From assembly GCA_018268595.1 (NCBI GenBank), contig JAFDWH010000006.1, positions 1 to 49,475 on the forward strand: 49,475 nt of DNA, in the 5' to 3' direction. The notes beneath the pieces were generated by a model. The model did no database searches. It saw only the letters and a list, made by a program, of their open reading frames with translations, and was not told the DNA's origin. Each line of letters begins with the position of its first letter. Within the stretch, counting starts at the first letter, position 1. The position numbers were made by a program, and so were the translations under genes. Positions 15,657 to 23,977 of the stretch are shown here, piece by piece. Origin of the DNA: Actinomycetota bacterium. GTDB taxonomy: Bacteria; Actinomycetota; Thermoleophilia; Solirubrobacterales; Solirubrobacteraceae.

Positions 15657-17537
15657 ATGGCGGAGGAGCGCTGCCCGCCGATCGCGGACTACGGGCTGAT
15701 CGGCGACTGCCGCTCGGCGGCGCTCGTGTCGACCGCGGGCGCGATCGACTGGTGCTGCCTGCCGCGGATGGACCAGGGGAGCTGCTTCGGGCGACTGCTC
15801 GACTGGAAGCGCGGCGGCTGCTGCACGGTGGCGCCCGCCGGGCCGGCCCGCACCCGCCGCCGCTACCTCGACGGCACGCTCGTGCTGGAGACGCGGCTCG
15901 CCTGCGAGGCCGGCGAGGTGCGGCTGCTGGACTGCTTCGCCGTCGCGCCGGGGGAGGAGGCCGGCCCCCGCTCGCAGCTCCTGCGGATCGTCGAGGGCGT
16001 GCGGGGCGCGGTGACGTTGGAGGTGCGCGTGGCGCCGCGCTTCGACTACGGCGAGCTGCCGCCGTGGATCCGCGACCACGGCGGTGGGACGTTCAGCGCG
16101 ACCGGCGGCGACGACGCGCTGCTGATCTCCGGCGACCTGCCGTTGGAGGCGCGCAAGCACGAGCTGTGCGCTCGCTTGGAGCTGTGCGAGGGCGAGCGGC
16201 GGCGGCTGTCGATCGAGCATGTCGATCCGGTGCTGGTGGACGAGCGCCCGCGCGCGCAGGAGGACGCCGCCGCGCTCGACGCGCGCCTCGATGCGACGGT
16301 CGCGTGGTGGCGCGAGTGGTCCTCGCGTGCGAGCCCTGAGGCGCGGGAGGCGGGCGTGCTGCGCTCCACGCTCGTGCTGAAGGCGCTCGCCAACCCGGCG
16401 ACGGGGGCGATCGCCGCCGCGCCGACGACCTCGCTGCCGGAGGTCGACGGCGGCGACCTCAACTGGGACTACCGCTTCAGTTGGGTGCGCGACTCGACCT
16501 TCACCGTGCGCTCGCTCGCGGAGGTCGGCTACGACGACGAGGCGGACGCGTTCCGCCGCTTCGTCGAGCGCAGCGCCGCCGGCAGCGCCGAGGGCGTGCA
16601 GGTGATGTTCGGCCTCGGCGGCGAGCGGCGGCTGGGGGAGGTCACGCTCGAGCTGGCGGGCTACCGCGGCGCACGACCGGTGCGGGTCGGCAACTCAGCG
16701 GCCGACCAGTGCCAGCTCGGCGTCTACGGCCAGCTCCTCGAGCTCGCGTGGCGTTGGCATCTGCGCGATCACCGGCCGGACGACGACTACTGGCGCTTCC
16801 TCGTCGACGTCGCCGACGCGGCGGCGGCGCGCTGGCGCGAGCCGGACCGCGGCATCTGGGAGGTGCGCGGCGATCCGCGCCACTTCGTGCACTCGAAGGC
16901 GATGTGCTGGGCGGGGCTCGACCGCGCGATTCGCCTGGCCGAGGACACCGGGCGCGAGGCGCCGCTCGAACGCTGGGCCGCCGAGCGCGACGCGGCGCGG
17001 GAGGCGATCGAGTCCGACGGCTACGACGCTGCGCGCAGAACATTCGTGCAGGCGTTCGGCGACGGGCGCCTCGACGCCGCGTTGCTGCTGCTGCCGACGG
17101 TCGGCTTCGTGGAGTGGGACGACGAGCGGATGGTCGGCACCGCCGACGCGATCCGCGAGGAGCTGGACGCGGACGGCCTGCTGCTGCGCTACCGCGTCGA
17201 GGCGGACGAGGAGCACGAGGGCGCCTTCCTCGCCTGCTCCTTCTGGCTCGCCGAGTGCCTCGCGCACCAGGGCCGCGCCGACGAGGCCGCCGCGGTCTTC
17301 GAGCGCGCCGCCGGCTGCGCGAACGACCTCGGCCTCTTCTCCGAGGAGGCCGACCCGCGCACCGGCGAGCTGCTCGGCAACTTCCCCCAGGGCCTGACCC
17401 ACCTCGCCCACATCTCCGCCGCGCTCGCGCTCGCGGGGGCGAACTCCGCGATCACTGCACCTCTTACCTCGGTATGCGAGGCAAAAGATGCAGTGATCCG
17501 ATCGGGGCGCTTGCGGAGCGGCAGCACGGGATCGTGA
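15657..17537 (+). CDS. GH15-family glucoamylase/trehalase-like glycosidase
   Basis: A 626-residue protein with the N-terminal beta-sandwich domain of bacterial GH15 enzymes (IADYGLIGDCRSAALVSTAG, then IDWCCLPRMD) and the (alpha/alpha)6 catalytic barrel from about 255: NWDYRFSWVRDSTF, VRVGNSAADQCQLGVYGQLLE and HSKAMCWAGLDRA. Actinobacterial relatives include both glucoamylases and trehalases, so the substrate is uncertain. The catalytic domain normally ends near LTHLAHISAALALA. Here about 28 more residues follow and are encoded by the 49-bp palindrome at 17450 and the start of the next gene, which the GH15 frame overlaps by 64 bases. Confidence 0.85.
   Translation: MAEERCPPIADYGLIGDCRSAALVSTAGAIDWCCLPRMDQGSCFGRLLDWKRGGCCTVAPAGPARTRRRYLDGTLVLETRLACEAGEVRLLDCFAVAPGEEAGPRSQLLRIVEGVRGAVTLEVRVAPRFDYGELPPWIRDHGGGTFSATGGDDALLISGDLPLEARKHELCARLELCEGERRRLSIEHVDPVLVDERPRAQEDAAALDARLDATVAWWREWSSRASPEAREAGVLRSTLVLKALANPATGAIAAAPTTSLPEVDGGDLNWDYRFSWVRDSTFTVRSLAEVGYDDEADAFRRFVERSAAGSAEGVQVMFGLGGERRLGEVTLELAGYRGARPVRVGNSAADQCQLGVYGQLLELAWRWHLRDHRPDDDYWRFLVDVADAAAARWREPDRGIWEVRGDPRHFVHSKAMCWAGLDRAIRLAEDTGREAPLERWAAERDAAREAIESDGYDAARRTFVQAFGDGRLDAALLLLPTVGFVEWDDERMVGTADAIREELDADGLLLRYRVEADEEHEGAFLACSFWLAECLAHQGRADEAAAVFERAAGCANDLGLFSEEADPRTGELLGNFPQGLTHLAHISAALALAGANSAITAPLTSVCEAKDAVIRSGRLRSGSTGS
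17450..17498 (+). repeat. 49-bp palindromic element, copy 1 (start of DUF559 gene 1)
   Basis: Outer arms GATCACTGCA and TGCAGTGATC (17450-17459 and 17489-17498) pair perfectly. The inner arms CCTCG and CGAGG (17467-17471, 17477-17481) flank a GTATG centre. Across the element 19 of 24 symmetric positions are complementary. The centre contains the ATG (17474) of the DUF559 gene, and the element also encodes the tail of the GH15 protein. Ungapped, 38 of 49 bases equal the copy inside selB and 28 of 49 equal the copy at 42539. Confidence 0.8.
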
Positions 17538-18382
17538 CGCGGCGGCAGCTCGTCGCGCTGGGCGTGGACGGAAGCGCGATCGACCGGCGGACCGCGCGGG
17601 GGCTGCTGATCCCGCTGCACCGCGGCGTGTTCGCGGTCGGGCATCGCCATGTGACGCTCGAGGGGAGATGGTTGGCGGCGGTGTTGGCGGCCGGGGATGG
17701 CGCGGTGCTGAGCCACCGCGACGCCGCCGCGCTCCACGGGATGCGCAAGCCGCCGGAGTCGCGGAAGGTGAGCGTCACGACGGCCTCGGCGGCGAAGGGG
17801 ACGCAGAGGCTGTGGGTGTACGCGCGTCGAGCGCTCCACGAGGAGGACGTCGCGAGCGTCCGCGGCATCCCGGCCACCAGCCCCGCGCGCACGCTGGTGG
17901 ACCTCGCGCCCATGCTCACCGCCGGGCAGCTCCAGGCGACGTTGGGCGAGGCGGACCGTCGCGGGCTGCTCGAACCGGCCGCGGTCTACCGGGCGCTGCG
18001 TCGCACCAAGGGCCGCCACGGCCCGGGCCACCGGCGCCTCACGGCCGCCCTCGATGCCCATCGGCGGCGCGGCATCACCCTGTTGCGCTCCGAGTTGGAG
18101 GAGCGCTTCCTCGACCTGACGATCGACGCGGGCCTCCCGCAGCCGCGCCTGAACGCCCACGCCGCCGGCTTCGAGGTCGACGCGCTGTGGCCGACCGCGA
18201 GACTCGTCGTCGAGCTGGACGGCTGGGCGCACCACAAGGAGCGCCAGGCGGCGGCGTGGGACCGCGAGAAGAGCAACCGTCTGCAGGCGGCCGGGTACGT
18301 CGTCCTGCGCTTCATGCACGCCGACCTCGTCCACCGGCCGGCGCAGATCGCCGCGGCGATCAGCGACGCGCTCGCGCGATGA
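17474..18382 (+). CDS. AbiEi-type HTH protein with C-terminal DUF559 nuclease domain, copy 1
   Basis: A 302-residue protein. The N-terminus has the AbiEi-like helix-turn-helix GIVTRRQLVALGVDGSAIDR followed by PLHRGVFAVGH. The middle has RGIPATSPARTLVDLA. The C-terminal DUF559/Vsr-like domain shows PD-(D/E)xK-type residues: LRSELEERFLDL, FEVDALWP and VVELDGWAHHKERQ, then GYVVLRFMHADL. It is the same length as, and very similar to, the gene at 42563. The ATG at 17474 lies in the centre of the 49-bp palindrome. Its 3' end overlaps the convergent FAD oxidoreductase gene by 23 bases. The family has been linked to type IV toxin-antitoxin systems, but no toxin gene is adjacent, so a solitary regulator or homing-like nuclease is equally possible. 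Confidence 0.75.
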   Translation: MRGKRCSDPIGALAERQHGIVTRRQLVALGVDGSAIDRRTARGLLIPLHRGVFAVGHRHVTLEGRWLAAVLAAGDGAVLSHRDAAALHGMRKPPESRKVSVTTASAAKGTQRLWVYARRALHEEDVASVRGIPATSPARTLVDLAPMLTAGQLQATLGEADRRGLLEPAAVYRALRRTKGRHGPGHRRLTAALDAHRRRGITLLRSELEERFLDLTIDAGLPQPRLNAHAAGFEVDALWPTARLVVELDGWAHHKERQAAAWDREKSNRLQAAGYVVLRFMHADLVHRPAQIAAAISDALAR

Positions 18383-21308
18383 CCTCGCCGAGGTGCAGCG
18401 CGTGCCGCCCGGCCACCTGCTCGAGCTGCGTCTTGCAGGAGAAGCCGTCGGCGACGATCAGCGTCTGCGGGCTGGCGGCCCGCACGGCGGGCAGCAGCGC
18501 ATGCTCGCCGCACGCGATCGAGACGTCGTAGTGCCCGTCCTCGAAGCCCCATGAGCCGGCGAGCCCGCAGCAGCCGCCGCTGACCTGCTCGACCTCCAGG
18601 CCCATCCGCTCCAGCGCGGCCTGCTCGCAATCCATCCCGCCCGTCGCCTTCTGGTGGCAGTGGCCCCACAGCAACACGTGGCCCTGGAGGCGCGGCAGCG
18701 CGAGCTCGTGCTGCTCGACGAAGTCGGCGAAGTGCGTCGCGACCCGCCGCAGGCGGTCGGCGTCGTCGTCGTGCGGCAGCAGCTTCGGCAGCTCCTCCTT
18801 GAAGACCGCCAGGCAGCTCGGCTCGATCCCGACGACCGGCGTGCCGGCGCGGATCTCGTCGCGCAGCACGTCGAGCACGCGCCGCAGGTAGCGCTCGGCG
18901 ACGTCGAGGAAGCCGTAGTCGTACAACGGCCGCCCGCAGCAGACGTGCCCGGTCGGCATCACGACCTGCCAGCCGGCCGCCTCCAACACCTCCACGCAGG
19001 CGATCCCGACCTGCGAGTGGAAGTAGGTGTTGAACGTGTCGGGCCACAAGACGACGCGCGGTCCGACGAGGTTGCGCGAGCCGCCGCGCGCCGCGAACCA
19101 GCTGCGCAGGTCGGTCCTCGCGAAGCGCGGGATCGAGCGGCGCGGGTCCATCCCGGCGGCGCGCTTCGCGAGCGACGCGGTCGGCTCGTGCGCGGCGAGG
19201 AAGTTCAAGAGCGGCGCCGGCACGTGCGAGGCGACGCGGGCCGCCTGGTCGACGAAGCCGAACGCGTACGCGTGCCGCGGCCGGCGCGTGCGCGGCGCCT
19301 TATAGCGGTGGTAGAGGAACTCCGCCTTCAACGTCGGCATGTCGACGTTGACCGGGCAGTCGTTCGTGCAGCCCTTGCACGCGAGGCACAGGTCGAGCGC
19401 CTCCATCACCGCGTCGCTCTGCCAGCCGTCGGTCACGACCTCGCCGACGAGCATCTCGTGCAGCAGCCGCGCCCGGCCGCGCGTCGAGTGCATCTCCTCG
19501 CGGGTCGCCTGGAAGCTCGGGCACATGACCGACTTCGCGTCCGGCACGCGGCACTCGCCGATCCCGACGCAGCGCAGCGTCGCGTGCGAGAAGTCGCCGG
19601 CGTCCTGCGGATAGGCGAAGCGCACCGGCGGCCGGGCGGGGTTGTAGTCGGCGCCGAGGCGCAGGTTCTCGTCGAGCCGGTAGGGGTCGACGACCTTGCC
19701 CGGGTTCATCTTCCAGTCGGGATCCCAGATGCGCTTGAACGCGCGCATCGCCTCGACGCCCTCGCAGCCGAACTGCCGCTCCAGCAGCTCGGCGCGCTGC
19801 TGGCCGTCACCGTGCTCGCCGGACAGCGAGCCGCCGAGCGAGAGGCACAGGTCGGCTGCCTCCTCGATGAAGCGCCGGTACACCCGCAGCCCGTCGGCGT
19901 GGCGCAGGTCGAACGACGTGCTCGTGTGCACACAGCCCTGCCCGAAGTGGCCGTAGAACGCGCCGTCGAGCCCGTGCTTGTCGTACAGCTTCTGCAGCGC
20001 GCCGATGTACTCGCCCAGCTTCCCCGGGGGAACGGCCGAGTCCTCCCAGCCGGCCCAGTAGTTGCGCACGCCCTCCGGCCGGACCTCGAACGCGGTCGCG
20101 CCGAGACCGGCCTCGCGCGCTCTCCAGATCTCGGCGGCGTGTCCACGCGCGCCCGGCCGCTCGCCGCCGAAGCGCTCGATGCGGTCCTCGTCGTAGCCCT
20201 TCTCGTCGCGCAGCCAGGCGGCGAACGCCTCCGCCCGCTCGTCCTCCTCGCCGGCCCGGTCGGAGCCGAACTGCACGAGCAGCCACGCGCCGCCGCGCTT
20301 CGGCAGCGGCAACTCGTCGAACTCGGCCGCGTGCACGTGGCTGCGGCGCGCGGCCTTGCGCAGCGCGCGGTCGAGCCCCTCCAGCGCGATCGGTCTCCAC
20401 GCGAGGATCTCCTCGACGTGCTCGCAGGCGTCGACGAGCGTGTCGTACTCGACCACGACGAGCGAGCGGTGCGCGAGCGCGGGCGTCAGCAGCAGCGTCG
20501 ATCTCAGCACCGTCACGCAGGTGCCCTCGGTGCCGACCAGCGCGCGCGCGACGTTGAAGCCGCGCTCCGGCAGCAACTCGTCGAGGTTGTAGCCGGAGAC
20601 GCGCCGCGGCAGCTCGTCGACCGGGCGCCAGGCGGCGCGGATGACGTCGGCGTATCTGTCGCGCAGCTCCCTCAGCGCGGCGTAGATCTCGCCCTTGCGC
20701 CCGCCGGCGGCGACGATCTCGTCGATCCGCTCCTCCTCGCCGACGCCGACCTCGAAGCGCGCGCCGTCGTAGGTGAGGATCTCCAGCGCGGCGACGTTGT
20801 CGGACGTGCGCGGCCCGGGGCCGTAGAGCTGCGACTGCACGGAGTGCGTGCCGCACGAGTTGTTGCCGACGTTGCCGCCGATCGTGCAGCGCGAGTGCGT
20901 CGAGGGGTCGGGCCCGAACACCAGCCCCACCGCGCCGGTGCGGTGGTTGACCTGCTCGTTGATCGCGCCCGGCTCGACGGTGACGGTCCTCTCGTCCGCG
21001 TCCGGCTCGCCGATCCACGTCAGGTGTCTGGAGACGTCGATCACGACCGCGTGGTTGACCGTCTCGCCCGACAGGCTCGTCCCGCATCCACGGGGAACGA
21101 GCGGCGCGCCGAAGGCGTGGCAGGCGGCGTGCGCGGCGACGACGTCGTCGAGCGTGCGCGGGACGACGACGCCGATCGGGATCTGGCGGAAGTTCGACGC
21201 GTCGGTCGCGTAGAGGCCCTTCGCGGCGGCGTCGAAGCGCACCTCGCCCGCGACCGTCTCGCACAGGCGGCGCTTGAGGCCGGCGACGTCGAGCGGCGTC
21301 GCGCTCAT
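18360..21308 (-). CDS. FAD-linked oxidase with C-terminal Fe-S / CCG domains (GlcD-GlcF-like fusion)
   Basis: A 982-residue fusion. Residues 1-~540 are a FAD-binding oxidase (VPRGCGTSLSGETVNHAVV, DPSTHSRCTIGGNVGNNSCG and FGHFGQGCVHT-like histidine cluster YGHFGQGCVH). A ferredoxin-like region follows with LDLCLACKGCTNDCPVNVDMP, supplying [4Fe-4S] cysteines, and then two CCG-type motifs (GHVCCGRPLYDYG and SGGCCGLAGSWG). This layout is that of D-lactate/glycolate/2-hydroxyglutarate-type dehydrogenases that pass electrons to quinones. It overlaps the upstream enolase-superfamily gene as ATGA, so the two share an operon, suggesting a sugar-acid or hydroxy-acid pathway. Confidence 0.85.
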   Translation of the reverse strand: MSATPLDVAGLKRRLCETVAGEVRFDAAAKGLYATDASNFRQIPIGVVVPRTLDDVVAAHAACHAFGAPLVPRGCGTSLSGETVNHAVVIDVSRHLTWIGEPDADERTVTVEPGAINEQVNHRTGAVGLVFGPDPSTHSRCTIGGNVGNNSCGTHSVQSQLYGPGPRTSDNVAALEILTYDGARFEVGVGEEERIDEIVAAGGRKGEIYAALRELRDRYADVIRAAWRPVDELPRRVSGYNLDELLPERGFNVARALVGTEGTCVTVLRSTLLLTPALAHRSLVVVEYDTLVDACEHVEEILAWRPIALEGLDRALRKAARRSHVHAAEFDELPLPKRGGAWLLVQFGSDRAGEEDERAEAFAAWLRDEKGYDEDRIERFGGERPGARGHAAEIWRAREAGLGATAFEVRPEGVRNYWAGWEDSAVPPGKLGEYIGALQKLYDKHGLDGAFYGHFGQGCVHTSTSFDLRHADGLRVYRRFIEEAADLCLSLGGSLSGEHGDGQQRAELLERQFGCEGVEAMRAFKRIWDPDWKMNPGKVVDPYRLDENLRLGADYNPARPPVRFAYPQDAGDFSHATLRCVGIGECRVPDAKSVMCPSFQATREEMHSTRGRARLLHEMLVGEVVTDGWQSDAVMEALDLCLACKGCTNDCPVNVDMPTLKAEFLYHRYKAPRTRRPRHAYAFGFVDQAARVASHVPAPLLNFLAAHEPTASLAKRAAGMDPRRSIPRFARTDLRSWFAARGGSRNLVGPRVVLWPDTFNTYFHSQVGIACVEVLEAAGWQVVMPTGHVCCGRPLYDYGFLDVAERYLRRVLDVLRDEIRAGTPVVGIEPSCLAVFKEELPKLLPHDDDADRLRRVATHFADFVEQHELALPRLQGHVLLWGHCHQKATGGMDCEQAALERMGLEVEQVSGGCCGLAGSWGFEDGHYDVSIACGEHALLPAVRAASPQTLIVADGFSCKTQLEQVAGRHALHLGEVIARARR

Positions 21309-22417
21309 GCCGCGTAGCGCTCCGCGTCGGCGCGCTTCAGCTCGATCCCCAGCCCCGGCCGCGCGCGGTCCGGCCGCAGCAGGCCGTCGACCGGCTCGGG
21401 CGTGCCGTCGAACAGCAGCCGCTCCGCGCGCTGGTGGTCGAAGAACCACTCGGTGTGCCGCAACGTCTCCAGCCCGCAGCCGGCGTGCGCCATCGCGGCC
21501 GGCACGCAGTGGCCGGAGAACGGCCGCTCGTGCGCCGCGCACAGCCCGTCGATCCGCAGCAGGTTCGTGATCCCGCCGCAGCGCGAGACGTCGGCCTGCA
21601 GCACGTCGACCGCCTCCGCCTCCAGCAGCCGGCGCGCGTCGGCGAGCGTCCACGCGTACTCGCCGGCGGCGATCGCGAGGCCGGCGGGCGCGCGCCCGCG
21701 CACGTCGCGCAGGCCGACGGCGTCGCGCGAGGAGAGCGGCTCCTCGATCCAGCGCACGTCGTGCTCGCGCGCGAAGCGGTGCGCCCAGCGCAGCGCCTCC
21801 GAGGGGGTGCGGTACGCGCCGTTCGCGTCGACCATCAGCTCGACCTCGTCGCCGACCGCCTCGCGCGCGGCGGCGGCGCGCGCCACGTCCGCCGCCGGGT
21901 CGCGCCCGACCTTCATCTTCACGGAGCGGAAGCCGTCGGCCGCCCAGCCGCCGAGCTGCTCGGCCACCTCCGCCGCGCCGTAGCTCGTGAAGCCGCCGCT
22001 GCCGTAGGCGGGGACCGCGTCGCGGAAGCGCGGCAGCAGGTCGCACAGCGCGACGCCGAGCAGCTTCGCCTTCAGGTCCCACAGCGCGAGGTCGACGGCG
22101 GAGACGGCCATCGCCGCGAGGCCCTCCTGCCCGAGCTGGCGGATCGCCGCCTGCATGCGCGCCCACGCCGCGCCCGGCGCCATCGCGTCGACGCCCGCGA
22201 TCGCATCTGCGAGCGTCGTCGTCGCGATCCGCGCGGCGGCGGCGTCGCAGTAGCTGTAGCCGAGGCCGGTCGCGCCGCCCCCGTCGATCTCCACGACGAC
22301 CACGCCGGTCGCGTGCCACACGAGCGTCCCGTCGGACTCCTGCGGCGTCGCGGTGGGGATCTCGTAGGCGCTCGCGCGCACGCTCCCGACCCGCACCGCC
22401 TCCGTCGTCGCGCTCAT
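21305..22417 (-). CDS. enolase-superfamily dehydratase/epimerase (mandelate racemase group)
   Basis: A 370-residue enolase-superfamily enzyme. The KxK motif is K167-x-K169 in SVKMKVG. The metal ligands are D197 (MVDANG), E225 or E226 (WIEEP) and E253 (AAGEYAW). A D-H dyad is suggested by D275/H303 (LQADVSRCGG and FSGHCVP), as in mandelate racemase and sugar-acid dehydratases. It would abstract the alpha proton of a carboxylate and lose water or epimerise. Translational coupling to the FAD/Fe-S dehydrogenase suggests a shared acid-sugar or hydroxyacid route. The start codon is preceded by a 45-bp gap containing a motif shared with 45289-45315. Confidence 0.83.
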   Translation of the reverse strand: MSATTEAVRVGSVRASAYEIPTATPQESDGTLVWHATGVVVVEIDGGGATGLGYSYCDAAAARIATTTLADAIAGVDAMAPGAAWARMQAAIRQLGQEGLAAMAVSAVDLALWDLKAKLLGVALCDLLPRFRDAVPAYGSGGFTSYGAAEVAEQLGGWAADGFRSVKMKVGRDPAADVARAAAAREAVGDEVELMVDANGAYRTPSEALRWAHRFAREHDVRWIEEPLSSRDAVGLRDVRGRAPAGLAIAAGEYAWTLADARRLLEAEAVDVLQADVSRCGGITNLLRIDGLCAAHERPFSGHCVPAAMAHAGCGLETLRHTEWFFDHQRAERLLFDGTPEPVDGLLRPDRARPGLGIELKRADAERYAA

Positions 22418-22448
22418 CGGGGATGAGTGGTTTCCGCAGGCGCGTGCC

Positions 22449-22475
22449 GGGAATCGCCGGGGTCATGGATGTGAC
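22449..22475. repeat. 27-bp shared intergenic motif, copy A
   Basis: GGGAATCGCCG (22449-22459), then GTCA, then TGTGAC (ending 22475). On the minus strand it reads GTCA-N6-TGAC followed by CGGCGATTCCC. Without gaps, 22 of 27 bases equal copy B at 45289-45315. Both copies lie at the stop of one minus-strand gene and just upstream of the next. It may be an operator or promoter element. Confidence 0.45.
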
Positions 22476-23977
22476 AGCGCGAGCCGGCCGCCGAGGTCGA
22501 TGCGGCGCCGGTTGGCGGTCGCGTCGCCGTTGCCGGGGTCGATCGCGACGAGGTCGGCGGCGAGCGGGCGGCCGAAGCGCGGCTTGAGCGCGTACAGCAG
22601 CACGGCGACGCCGATCGGCTGATGCTCGGCCAGGTTGCCCGTCCCGCCGCCGCCTGCGGTCCCGGCGTTCAGCACGACGACGTTCCCGCCGGCGCGCAGA
22701 TCCTGCATGTGCGTGTGCCCGACGAGGAAGACGAGCGGGTGCGAGGGCGGTCGCGCCGCCAGCCGCGCGAACGCCTGTGCGGCGAGCGCCGGCTCGTGCA
22801 CCATCACGACGTCCACGTCGCGCTGCACGCCGCGCAGCCACGCGTCGAAGGCCGCCTGCTGCGCTGCGTCCGGATGCGGGTTCGTCCCGGCGGGGACGCC
22901 CGGCCGCCGCAGGAACGGGTCGTCGTAGCCGGCCACGCGCAGCCCGGCGACGCGCACGACGCGCGGTCCCAACGAGCCGTCCGCGCGCAGCCGTCCGTCG
23001 CGTGTCAGCACGATCGCGCCGGCGCGCGCGAGCGCGCGCTCCAGGCCCGTCGAGTCGTGGTTGCCGGCGACGAACACGAGCGGTCTGCCCGCGCGCACGA
23101 CCGCCTGCGTGACGGCCGTCTCCAGCCGCGAGCCGCGGTCGGTCAGGTCGCCCGGCATGAACAGCGGGCCGCCGTTCGCGGCGCGCCGCAGCGCCGGCAG
23201 CACGAGCACGTTGTTGTGCAGGTCGGACGCGAGCGTCAGCCGCGGCGCGCCGGCCGCCGGCAGGCGCCCGGCCGGCGCGATGACGAGCCGCGCGAGCCCG
23301 ACGAGCTGCGCGTCGATCTCCTCGCCGAGATGCTGTGAGGAGCGCGTCGCGTCCTCGACCGCGCGCAGCGCCTGCGGGATGTCGGCCCCGTGCGCGAAGT
23401 ACTGCGGCTCGTCGAGCGGGCCGCGCGGCGGCAGCAGCAGCGCGACCGCGGCCGTGCACGCGAGCGCGCTGCCGCCGGCGCACGCCAGCAGCCAGCGGAC
23501 GCGGGGACCGCTGCGGCTGCGCACCGCGAGTGCGACGAGTCCGCCGAGCGCGAGCCCGCCGAGCAGCGCGAGCACGACCAGCACCCGCAGGTAGGAGGCG
23601 ACCGCGTCGCGCACCTCGCGGCGCAGCGTGTGCAGGTCGACCTGCTGGTCTTCGGCGATCCGCTCGGCCGCGGTGCGATCGACGCCGCGCACGTCGATCC
23701 GCAGCTCGGCCGGCAGCCGCACGACGGGGAAGCGCACGCCCCAGTCGACGAGCGGCACGTACAGCGCGAGCGCGCCGCGGTCGCCGGGGTGCACCGACAT
23801 GCGCACGGTCGCGACGTCGAGCTGGTGGTCCTGGTGGTAGGTCGCGAGCACGCCGACGACGCCGGCGGCGGCCGCCAGCACGGTCAGCAGCAGGGCCGCG
23901 GCGGCGCGTAGGCGCGCGCCGGTCAGGAGCGGCGGCCGCGCATGAGGCGCTCTCCGGCGCTGTCGGACGACGTCCAT
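22463..23977 (-). CDS. membrane-anchored metallophosphoesterase
   Basis: A 504-residue protein with two N-terminal transmembrane helices (about 23-45 and 140-165) and a calcineurin-like phosphoesterase domain. The five metal motifs are ASDLHNNV, PGDLTDRGS, AGNHDS, MVHEP and VGHTHMQ. The region between the helices probably lies outside the cell. The ATG at 23977 is inside the end of qcrB, giving an unusual 55-base overlap in a different frame; there is no good later start, though one at a CTG is possible. Its substrate is unknown. Location after the bc-complex genes suggests co-transcription only. Confidence 0.78.
   Translation of the reverse strand: MDVVRQRRRAPHARPPLLTGARLRAAAALLLTVLAAAAGVVGVLATYHQDHQLDVATVRMSVHPGDRGALALYVPLVDWGVRFPVVRLPAELRIDVRGVDRTAAERIAEDQQVDLHTLRREVRDAVASYLRVLVVLALLGGLALGGLVALAVRSRSGPRVRWLLACAGGSALACTAAVALLLPPRGPLDEPQYFAHGADIPQALRAVEDATRSSQHLGEEIDAQLVGLARLVIAPAGRLPAAGAPRLTLASDLHNNVLVLPALRRAANGGPLFMPGDLTDRGSRLETAVTQAVVRAGRPLVFVAGNHDSTGLERALARAGAIVLTRDGRLRADGSLGPRVVRVAGLRVAGYDDPFLRRPGVPAGTNPHPDAAQQAAFDAWLRGVQRDVDVVMVHEPALAAQAFARLAARPPSHPLVFLVGHTHMQDLRAGGNVVVLNAGTAGGGGTGNLAEHQPIGVAVLLYALKPRFGRPLAADLVAIDPGNGDATANRRRIDLGGRLALSHP

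Noticed and set aside
17450-17498. Palindrome as a rho-independent terminator of the GH15 gene
   Set aside because: There is no T tract, it covers the next gene's start codon, and the same 49-bp unit lies inside selB, where termination would be harmful.
18654-21317. 887-codon plus-strand frame opposite the FAD/Fe-S gene
   Set aside because: Composition is that of a reverse-frame shadow, and the minus-strand protein has many intact motifs.
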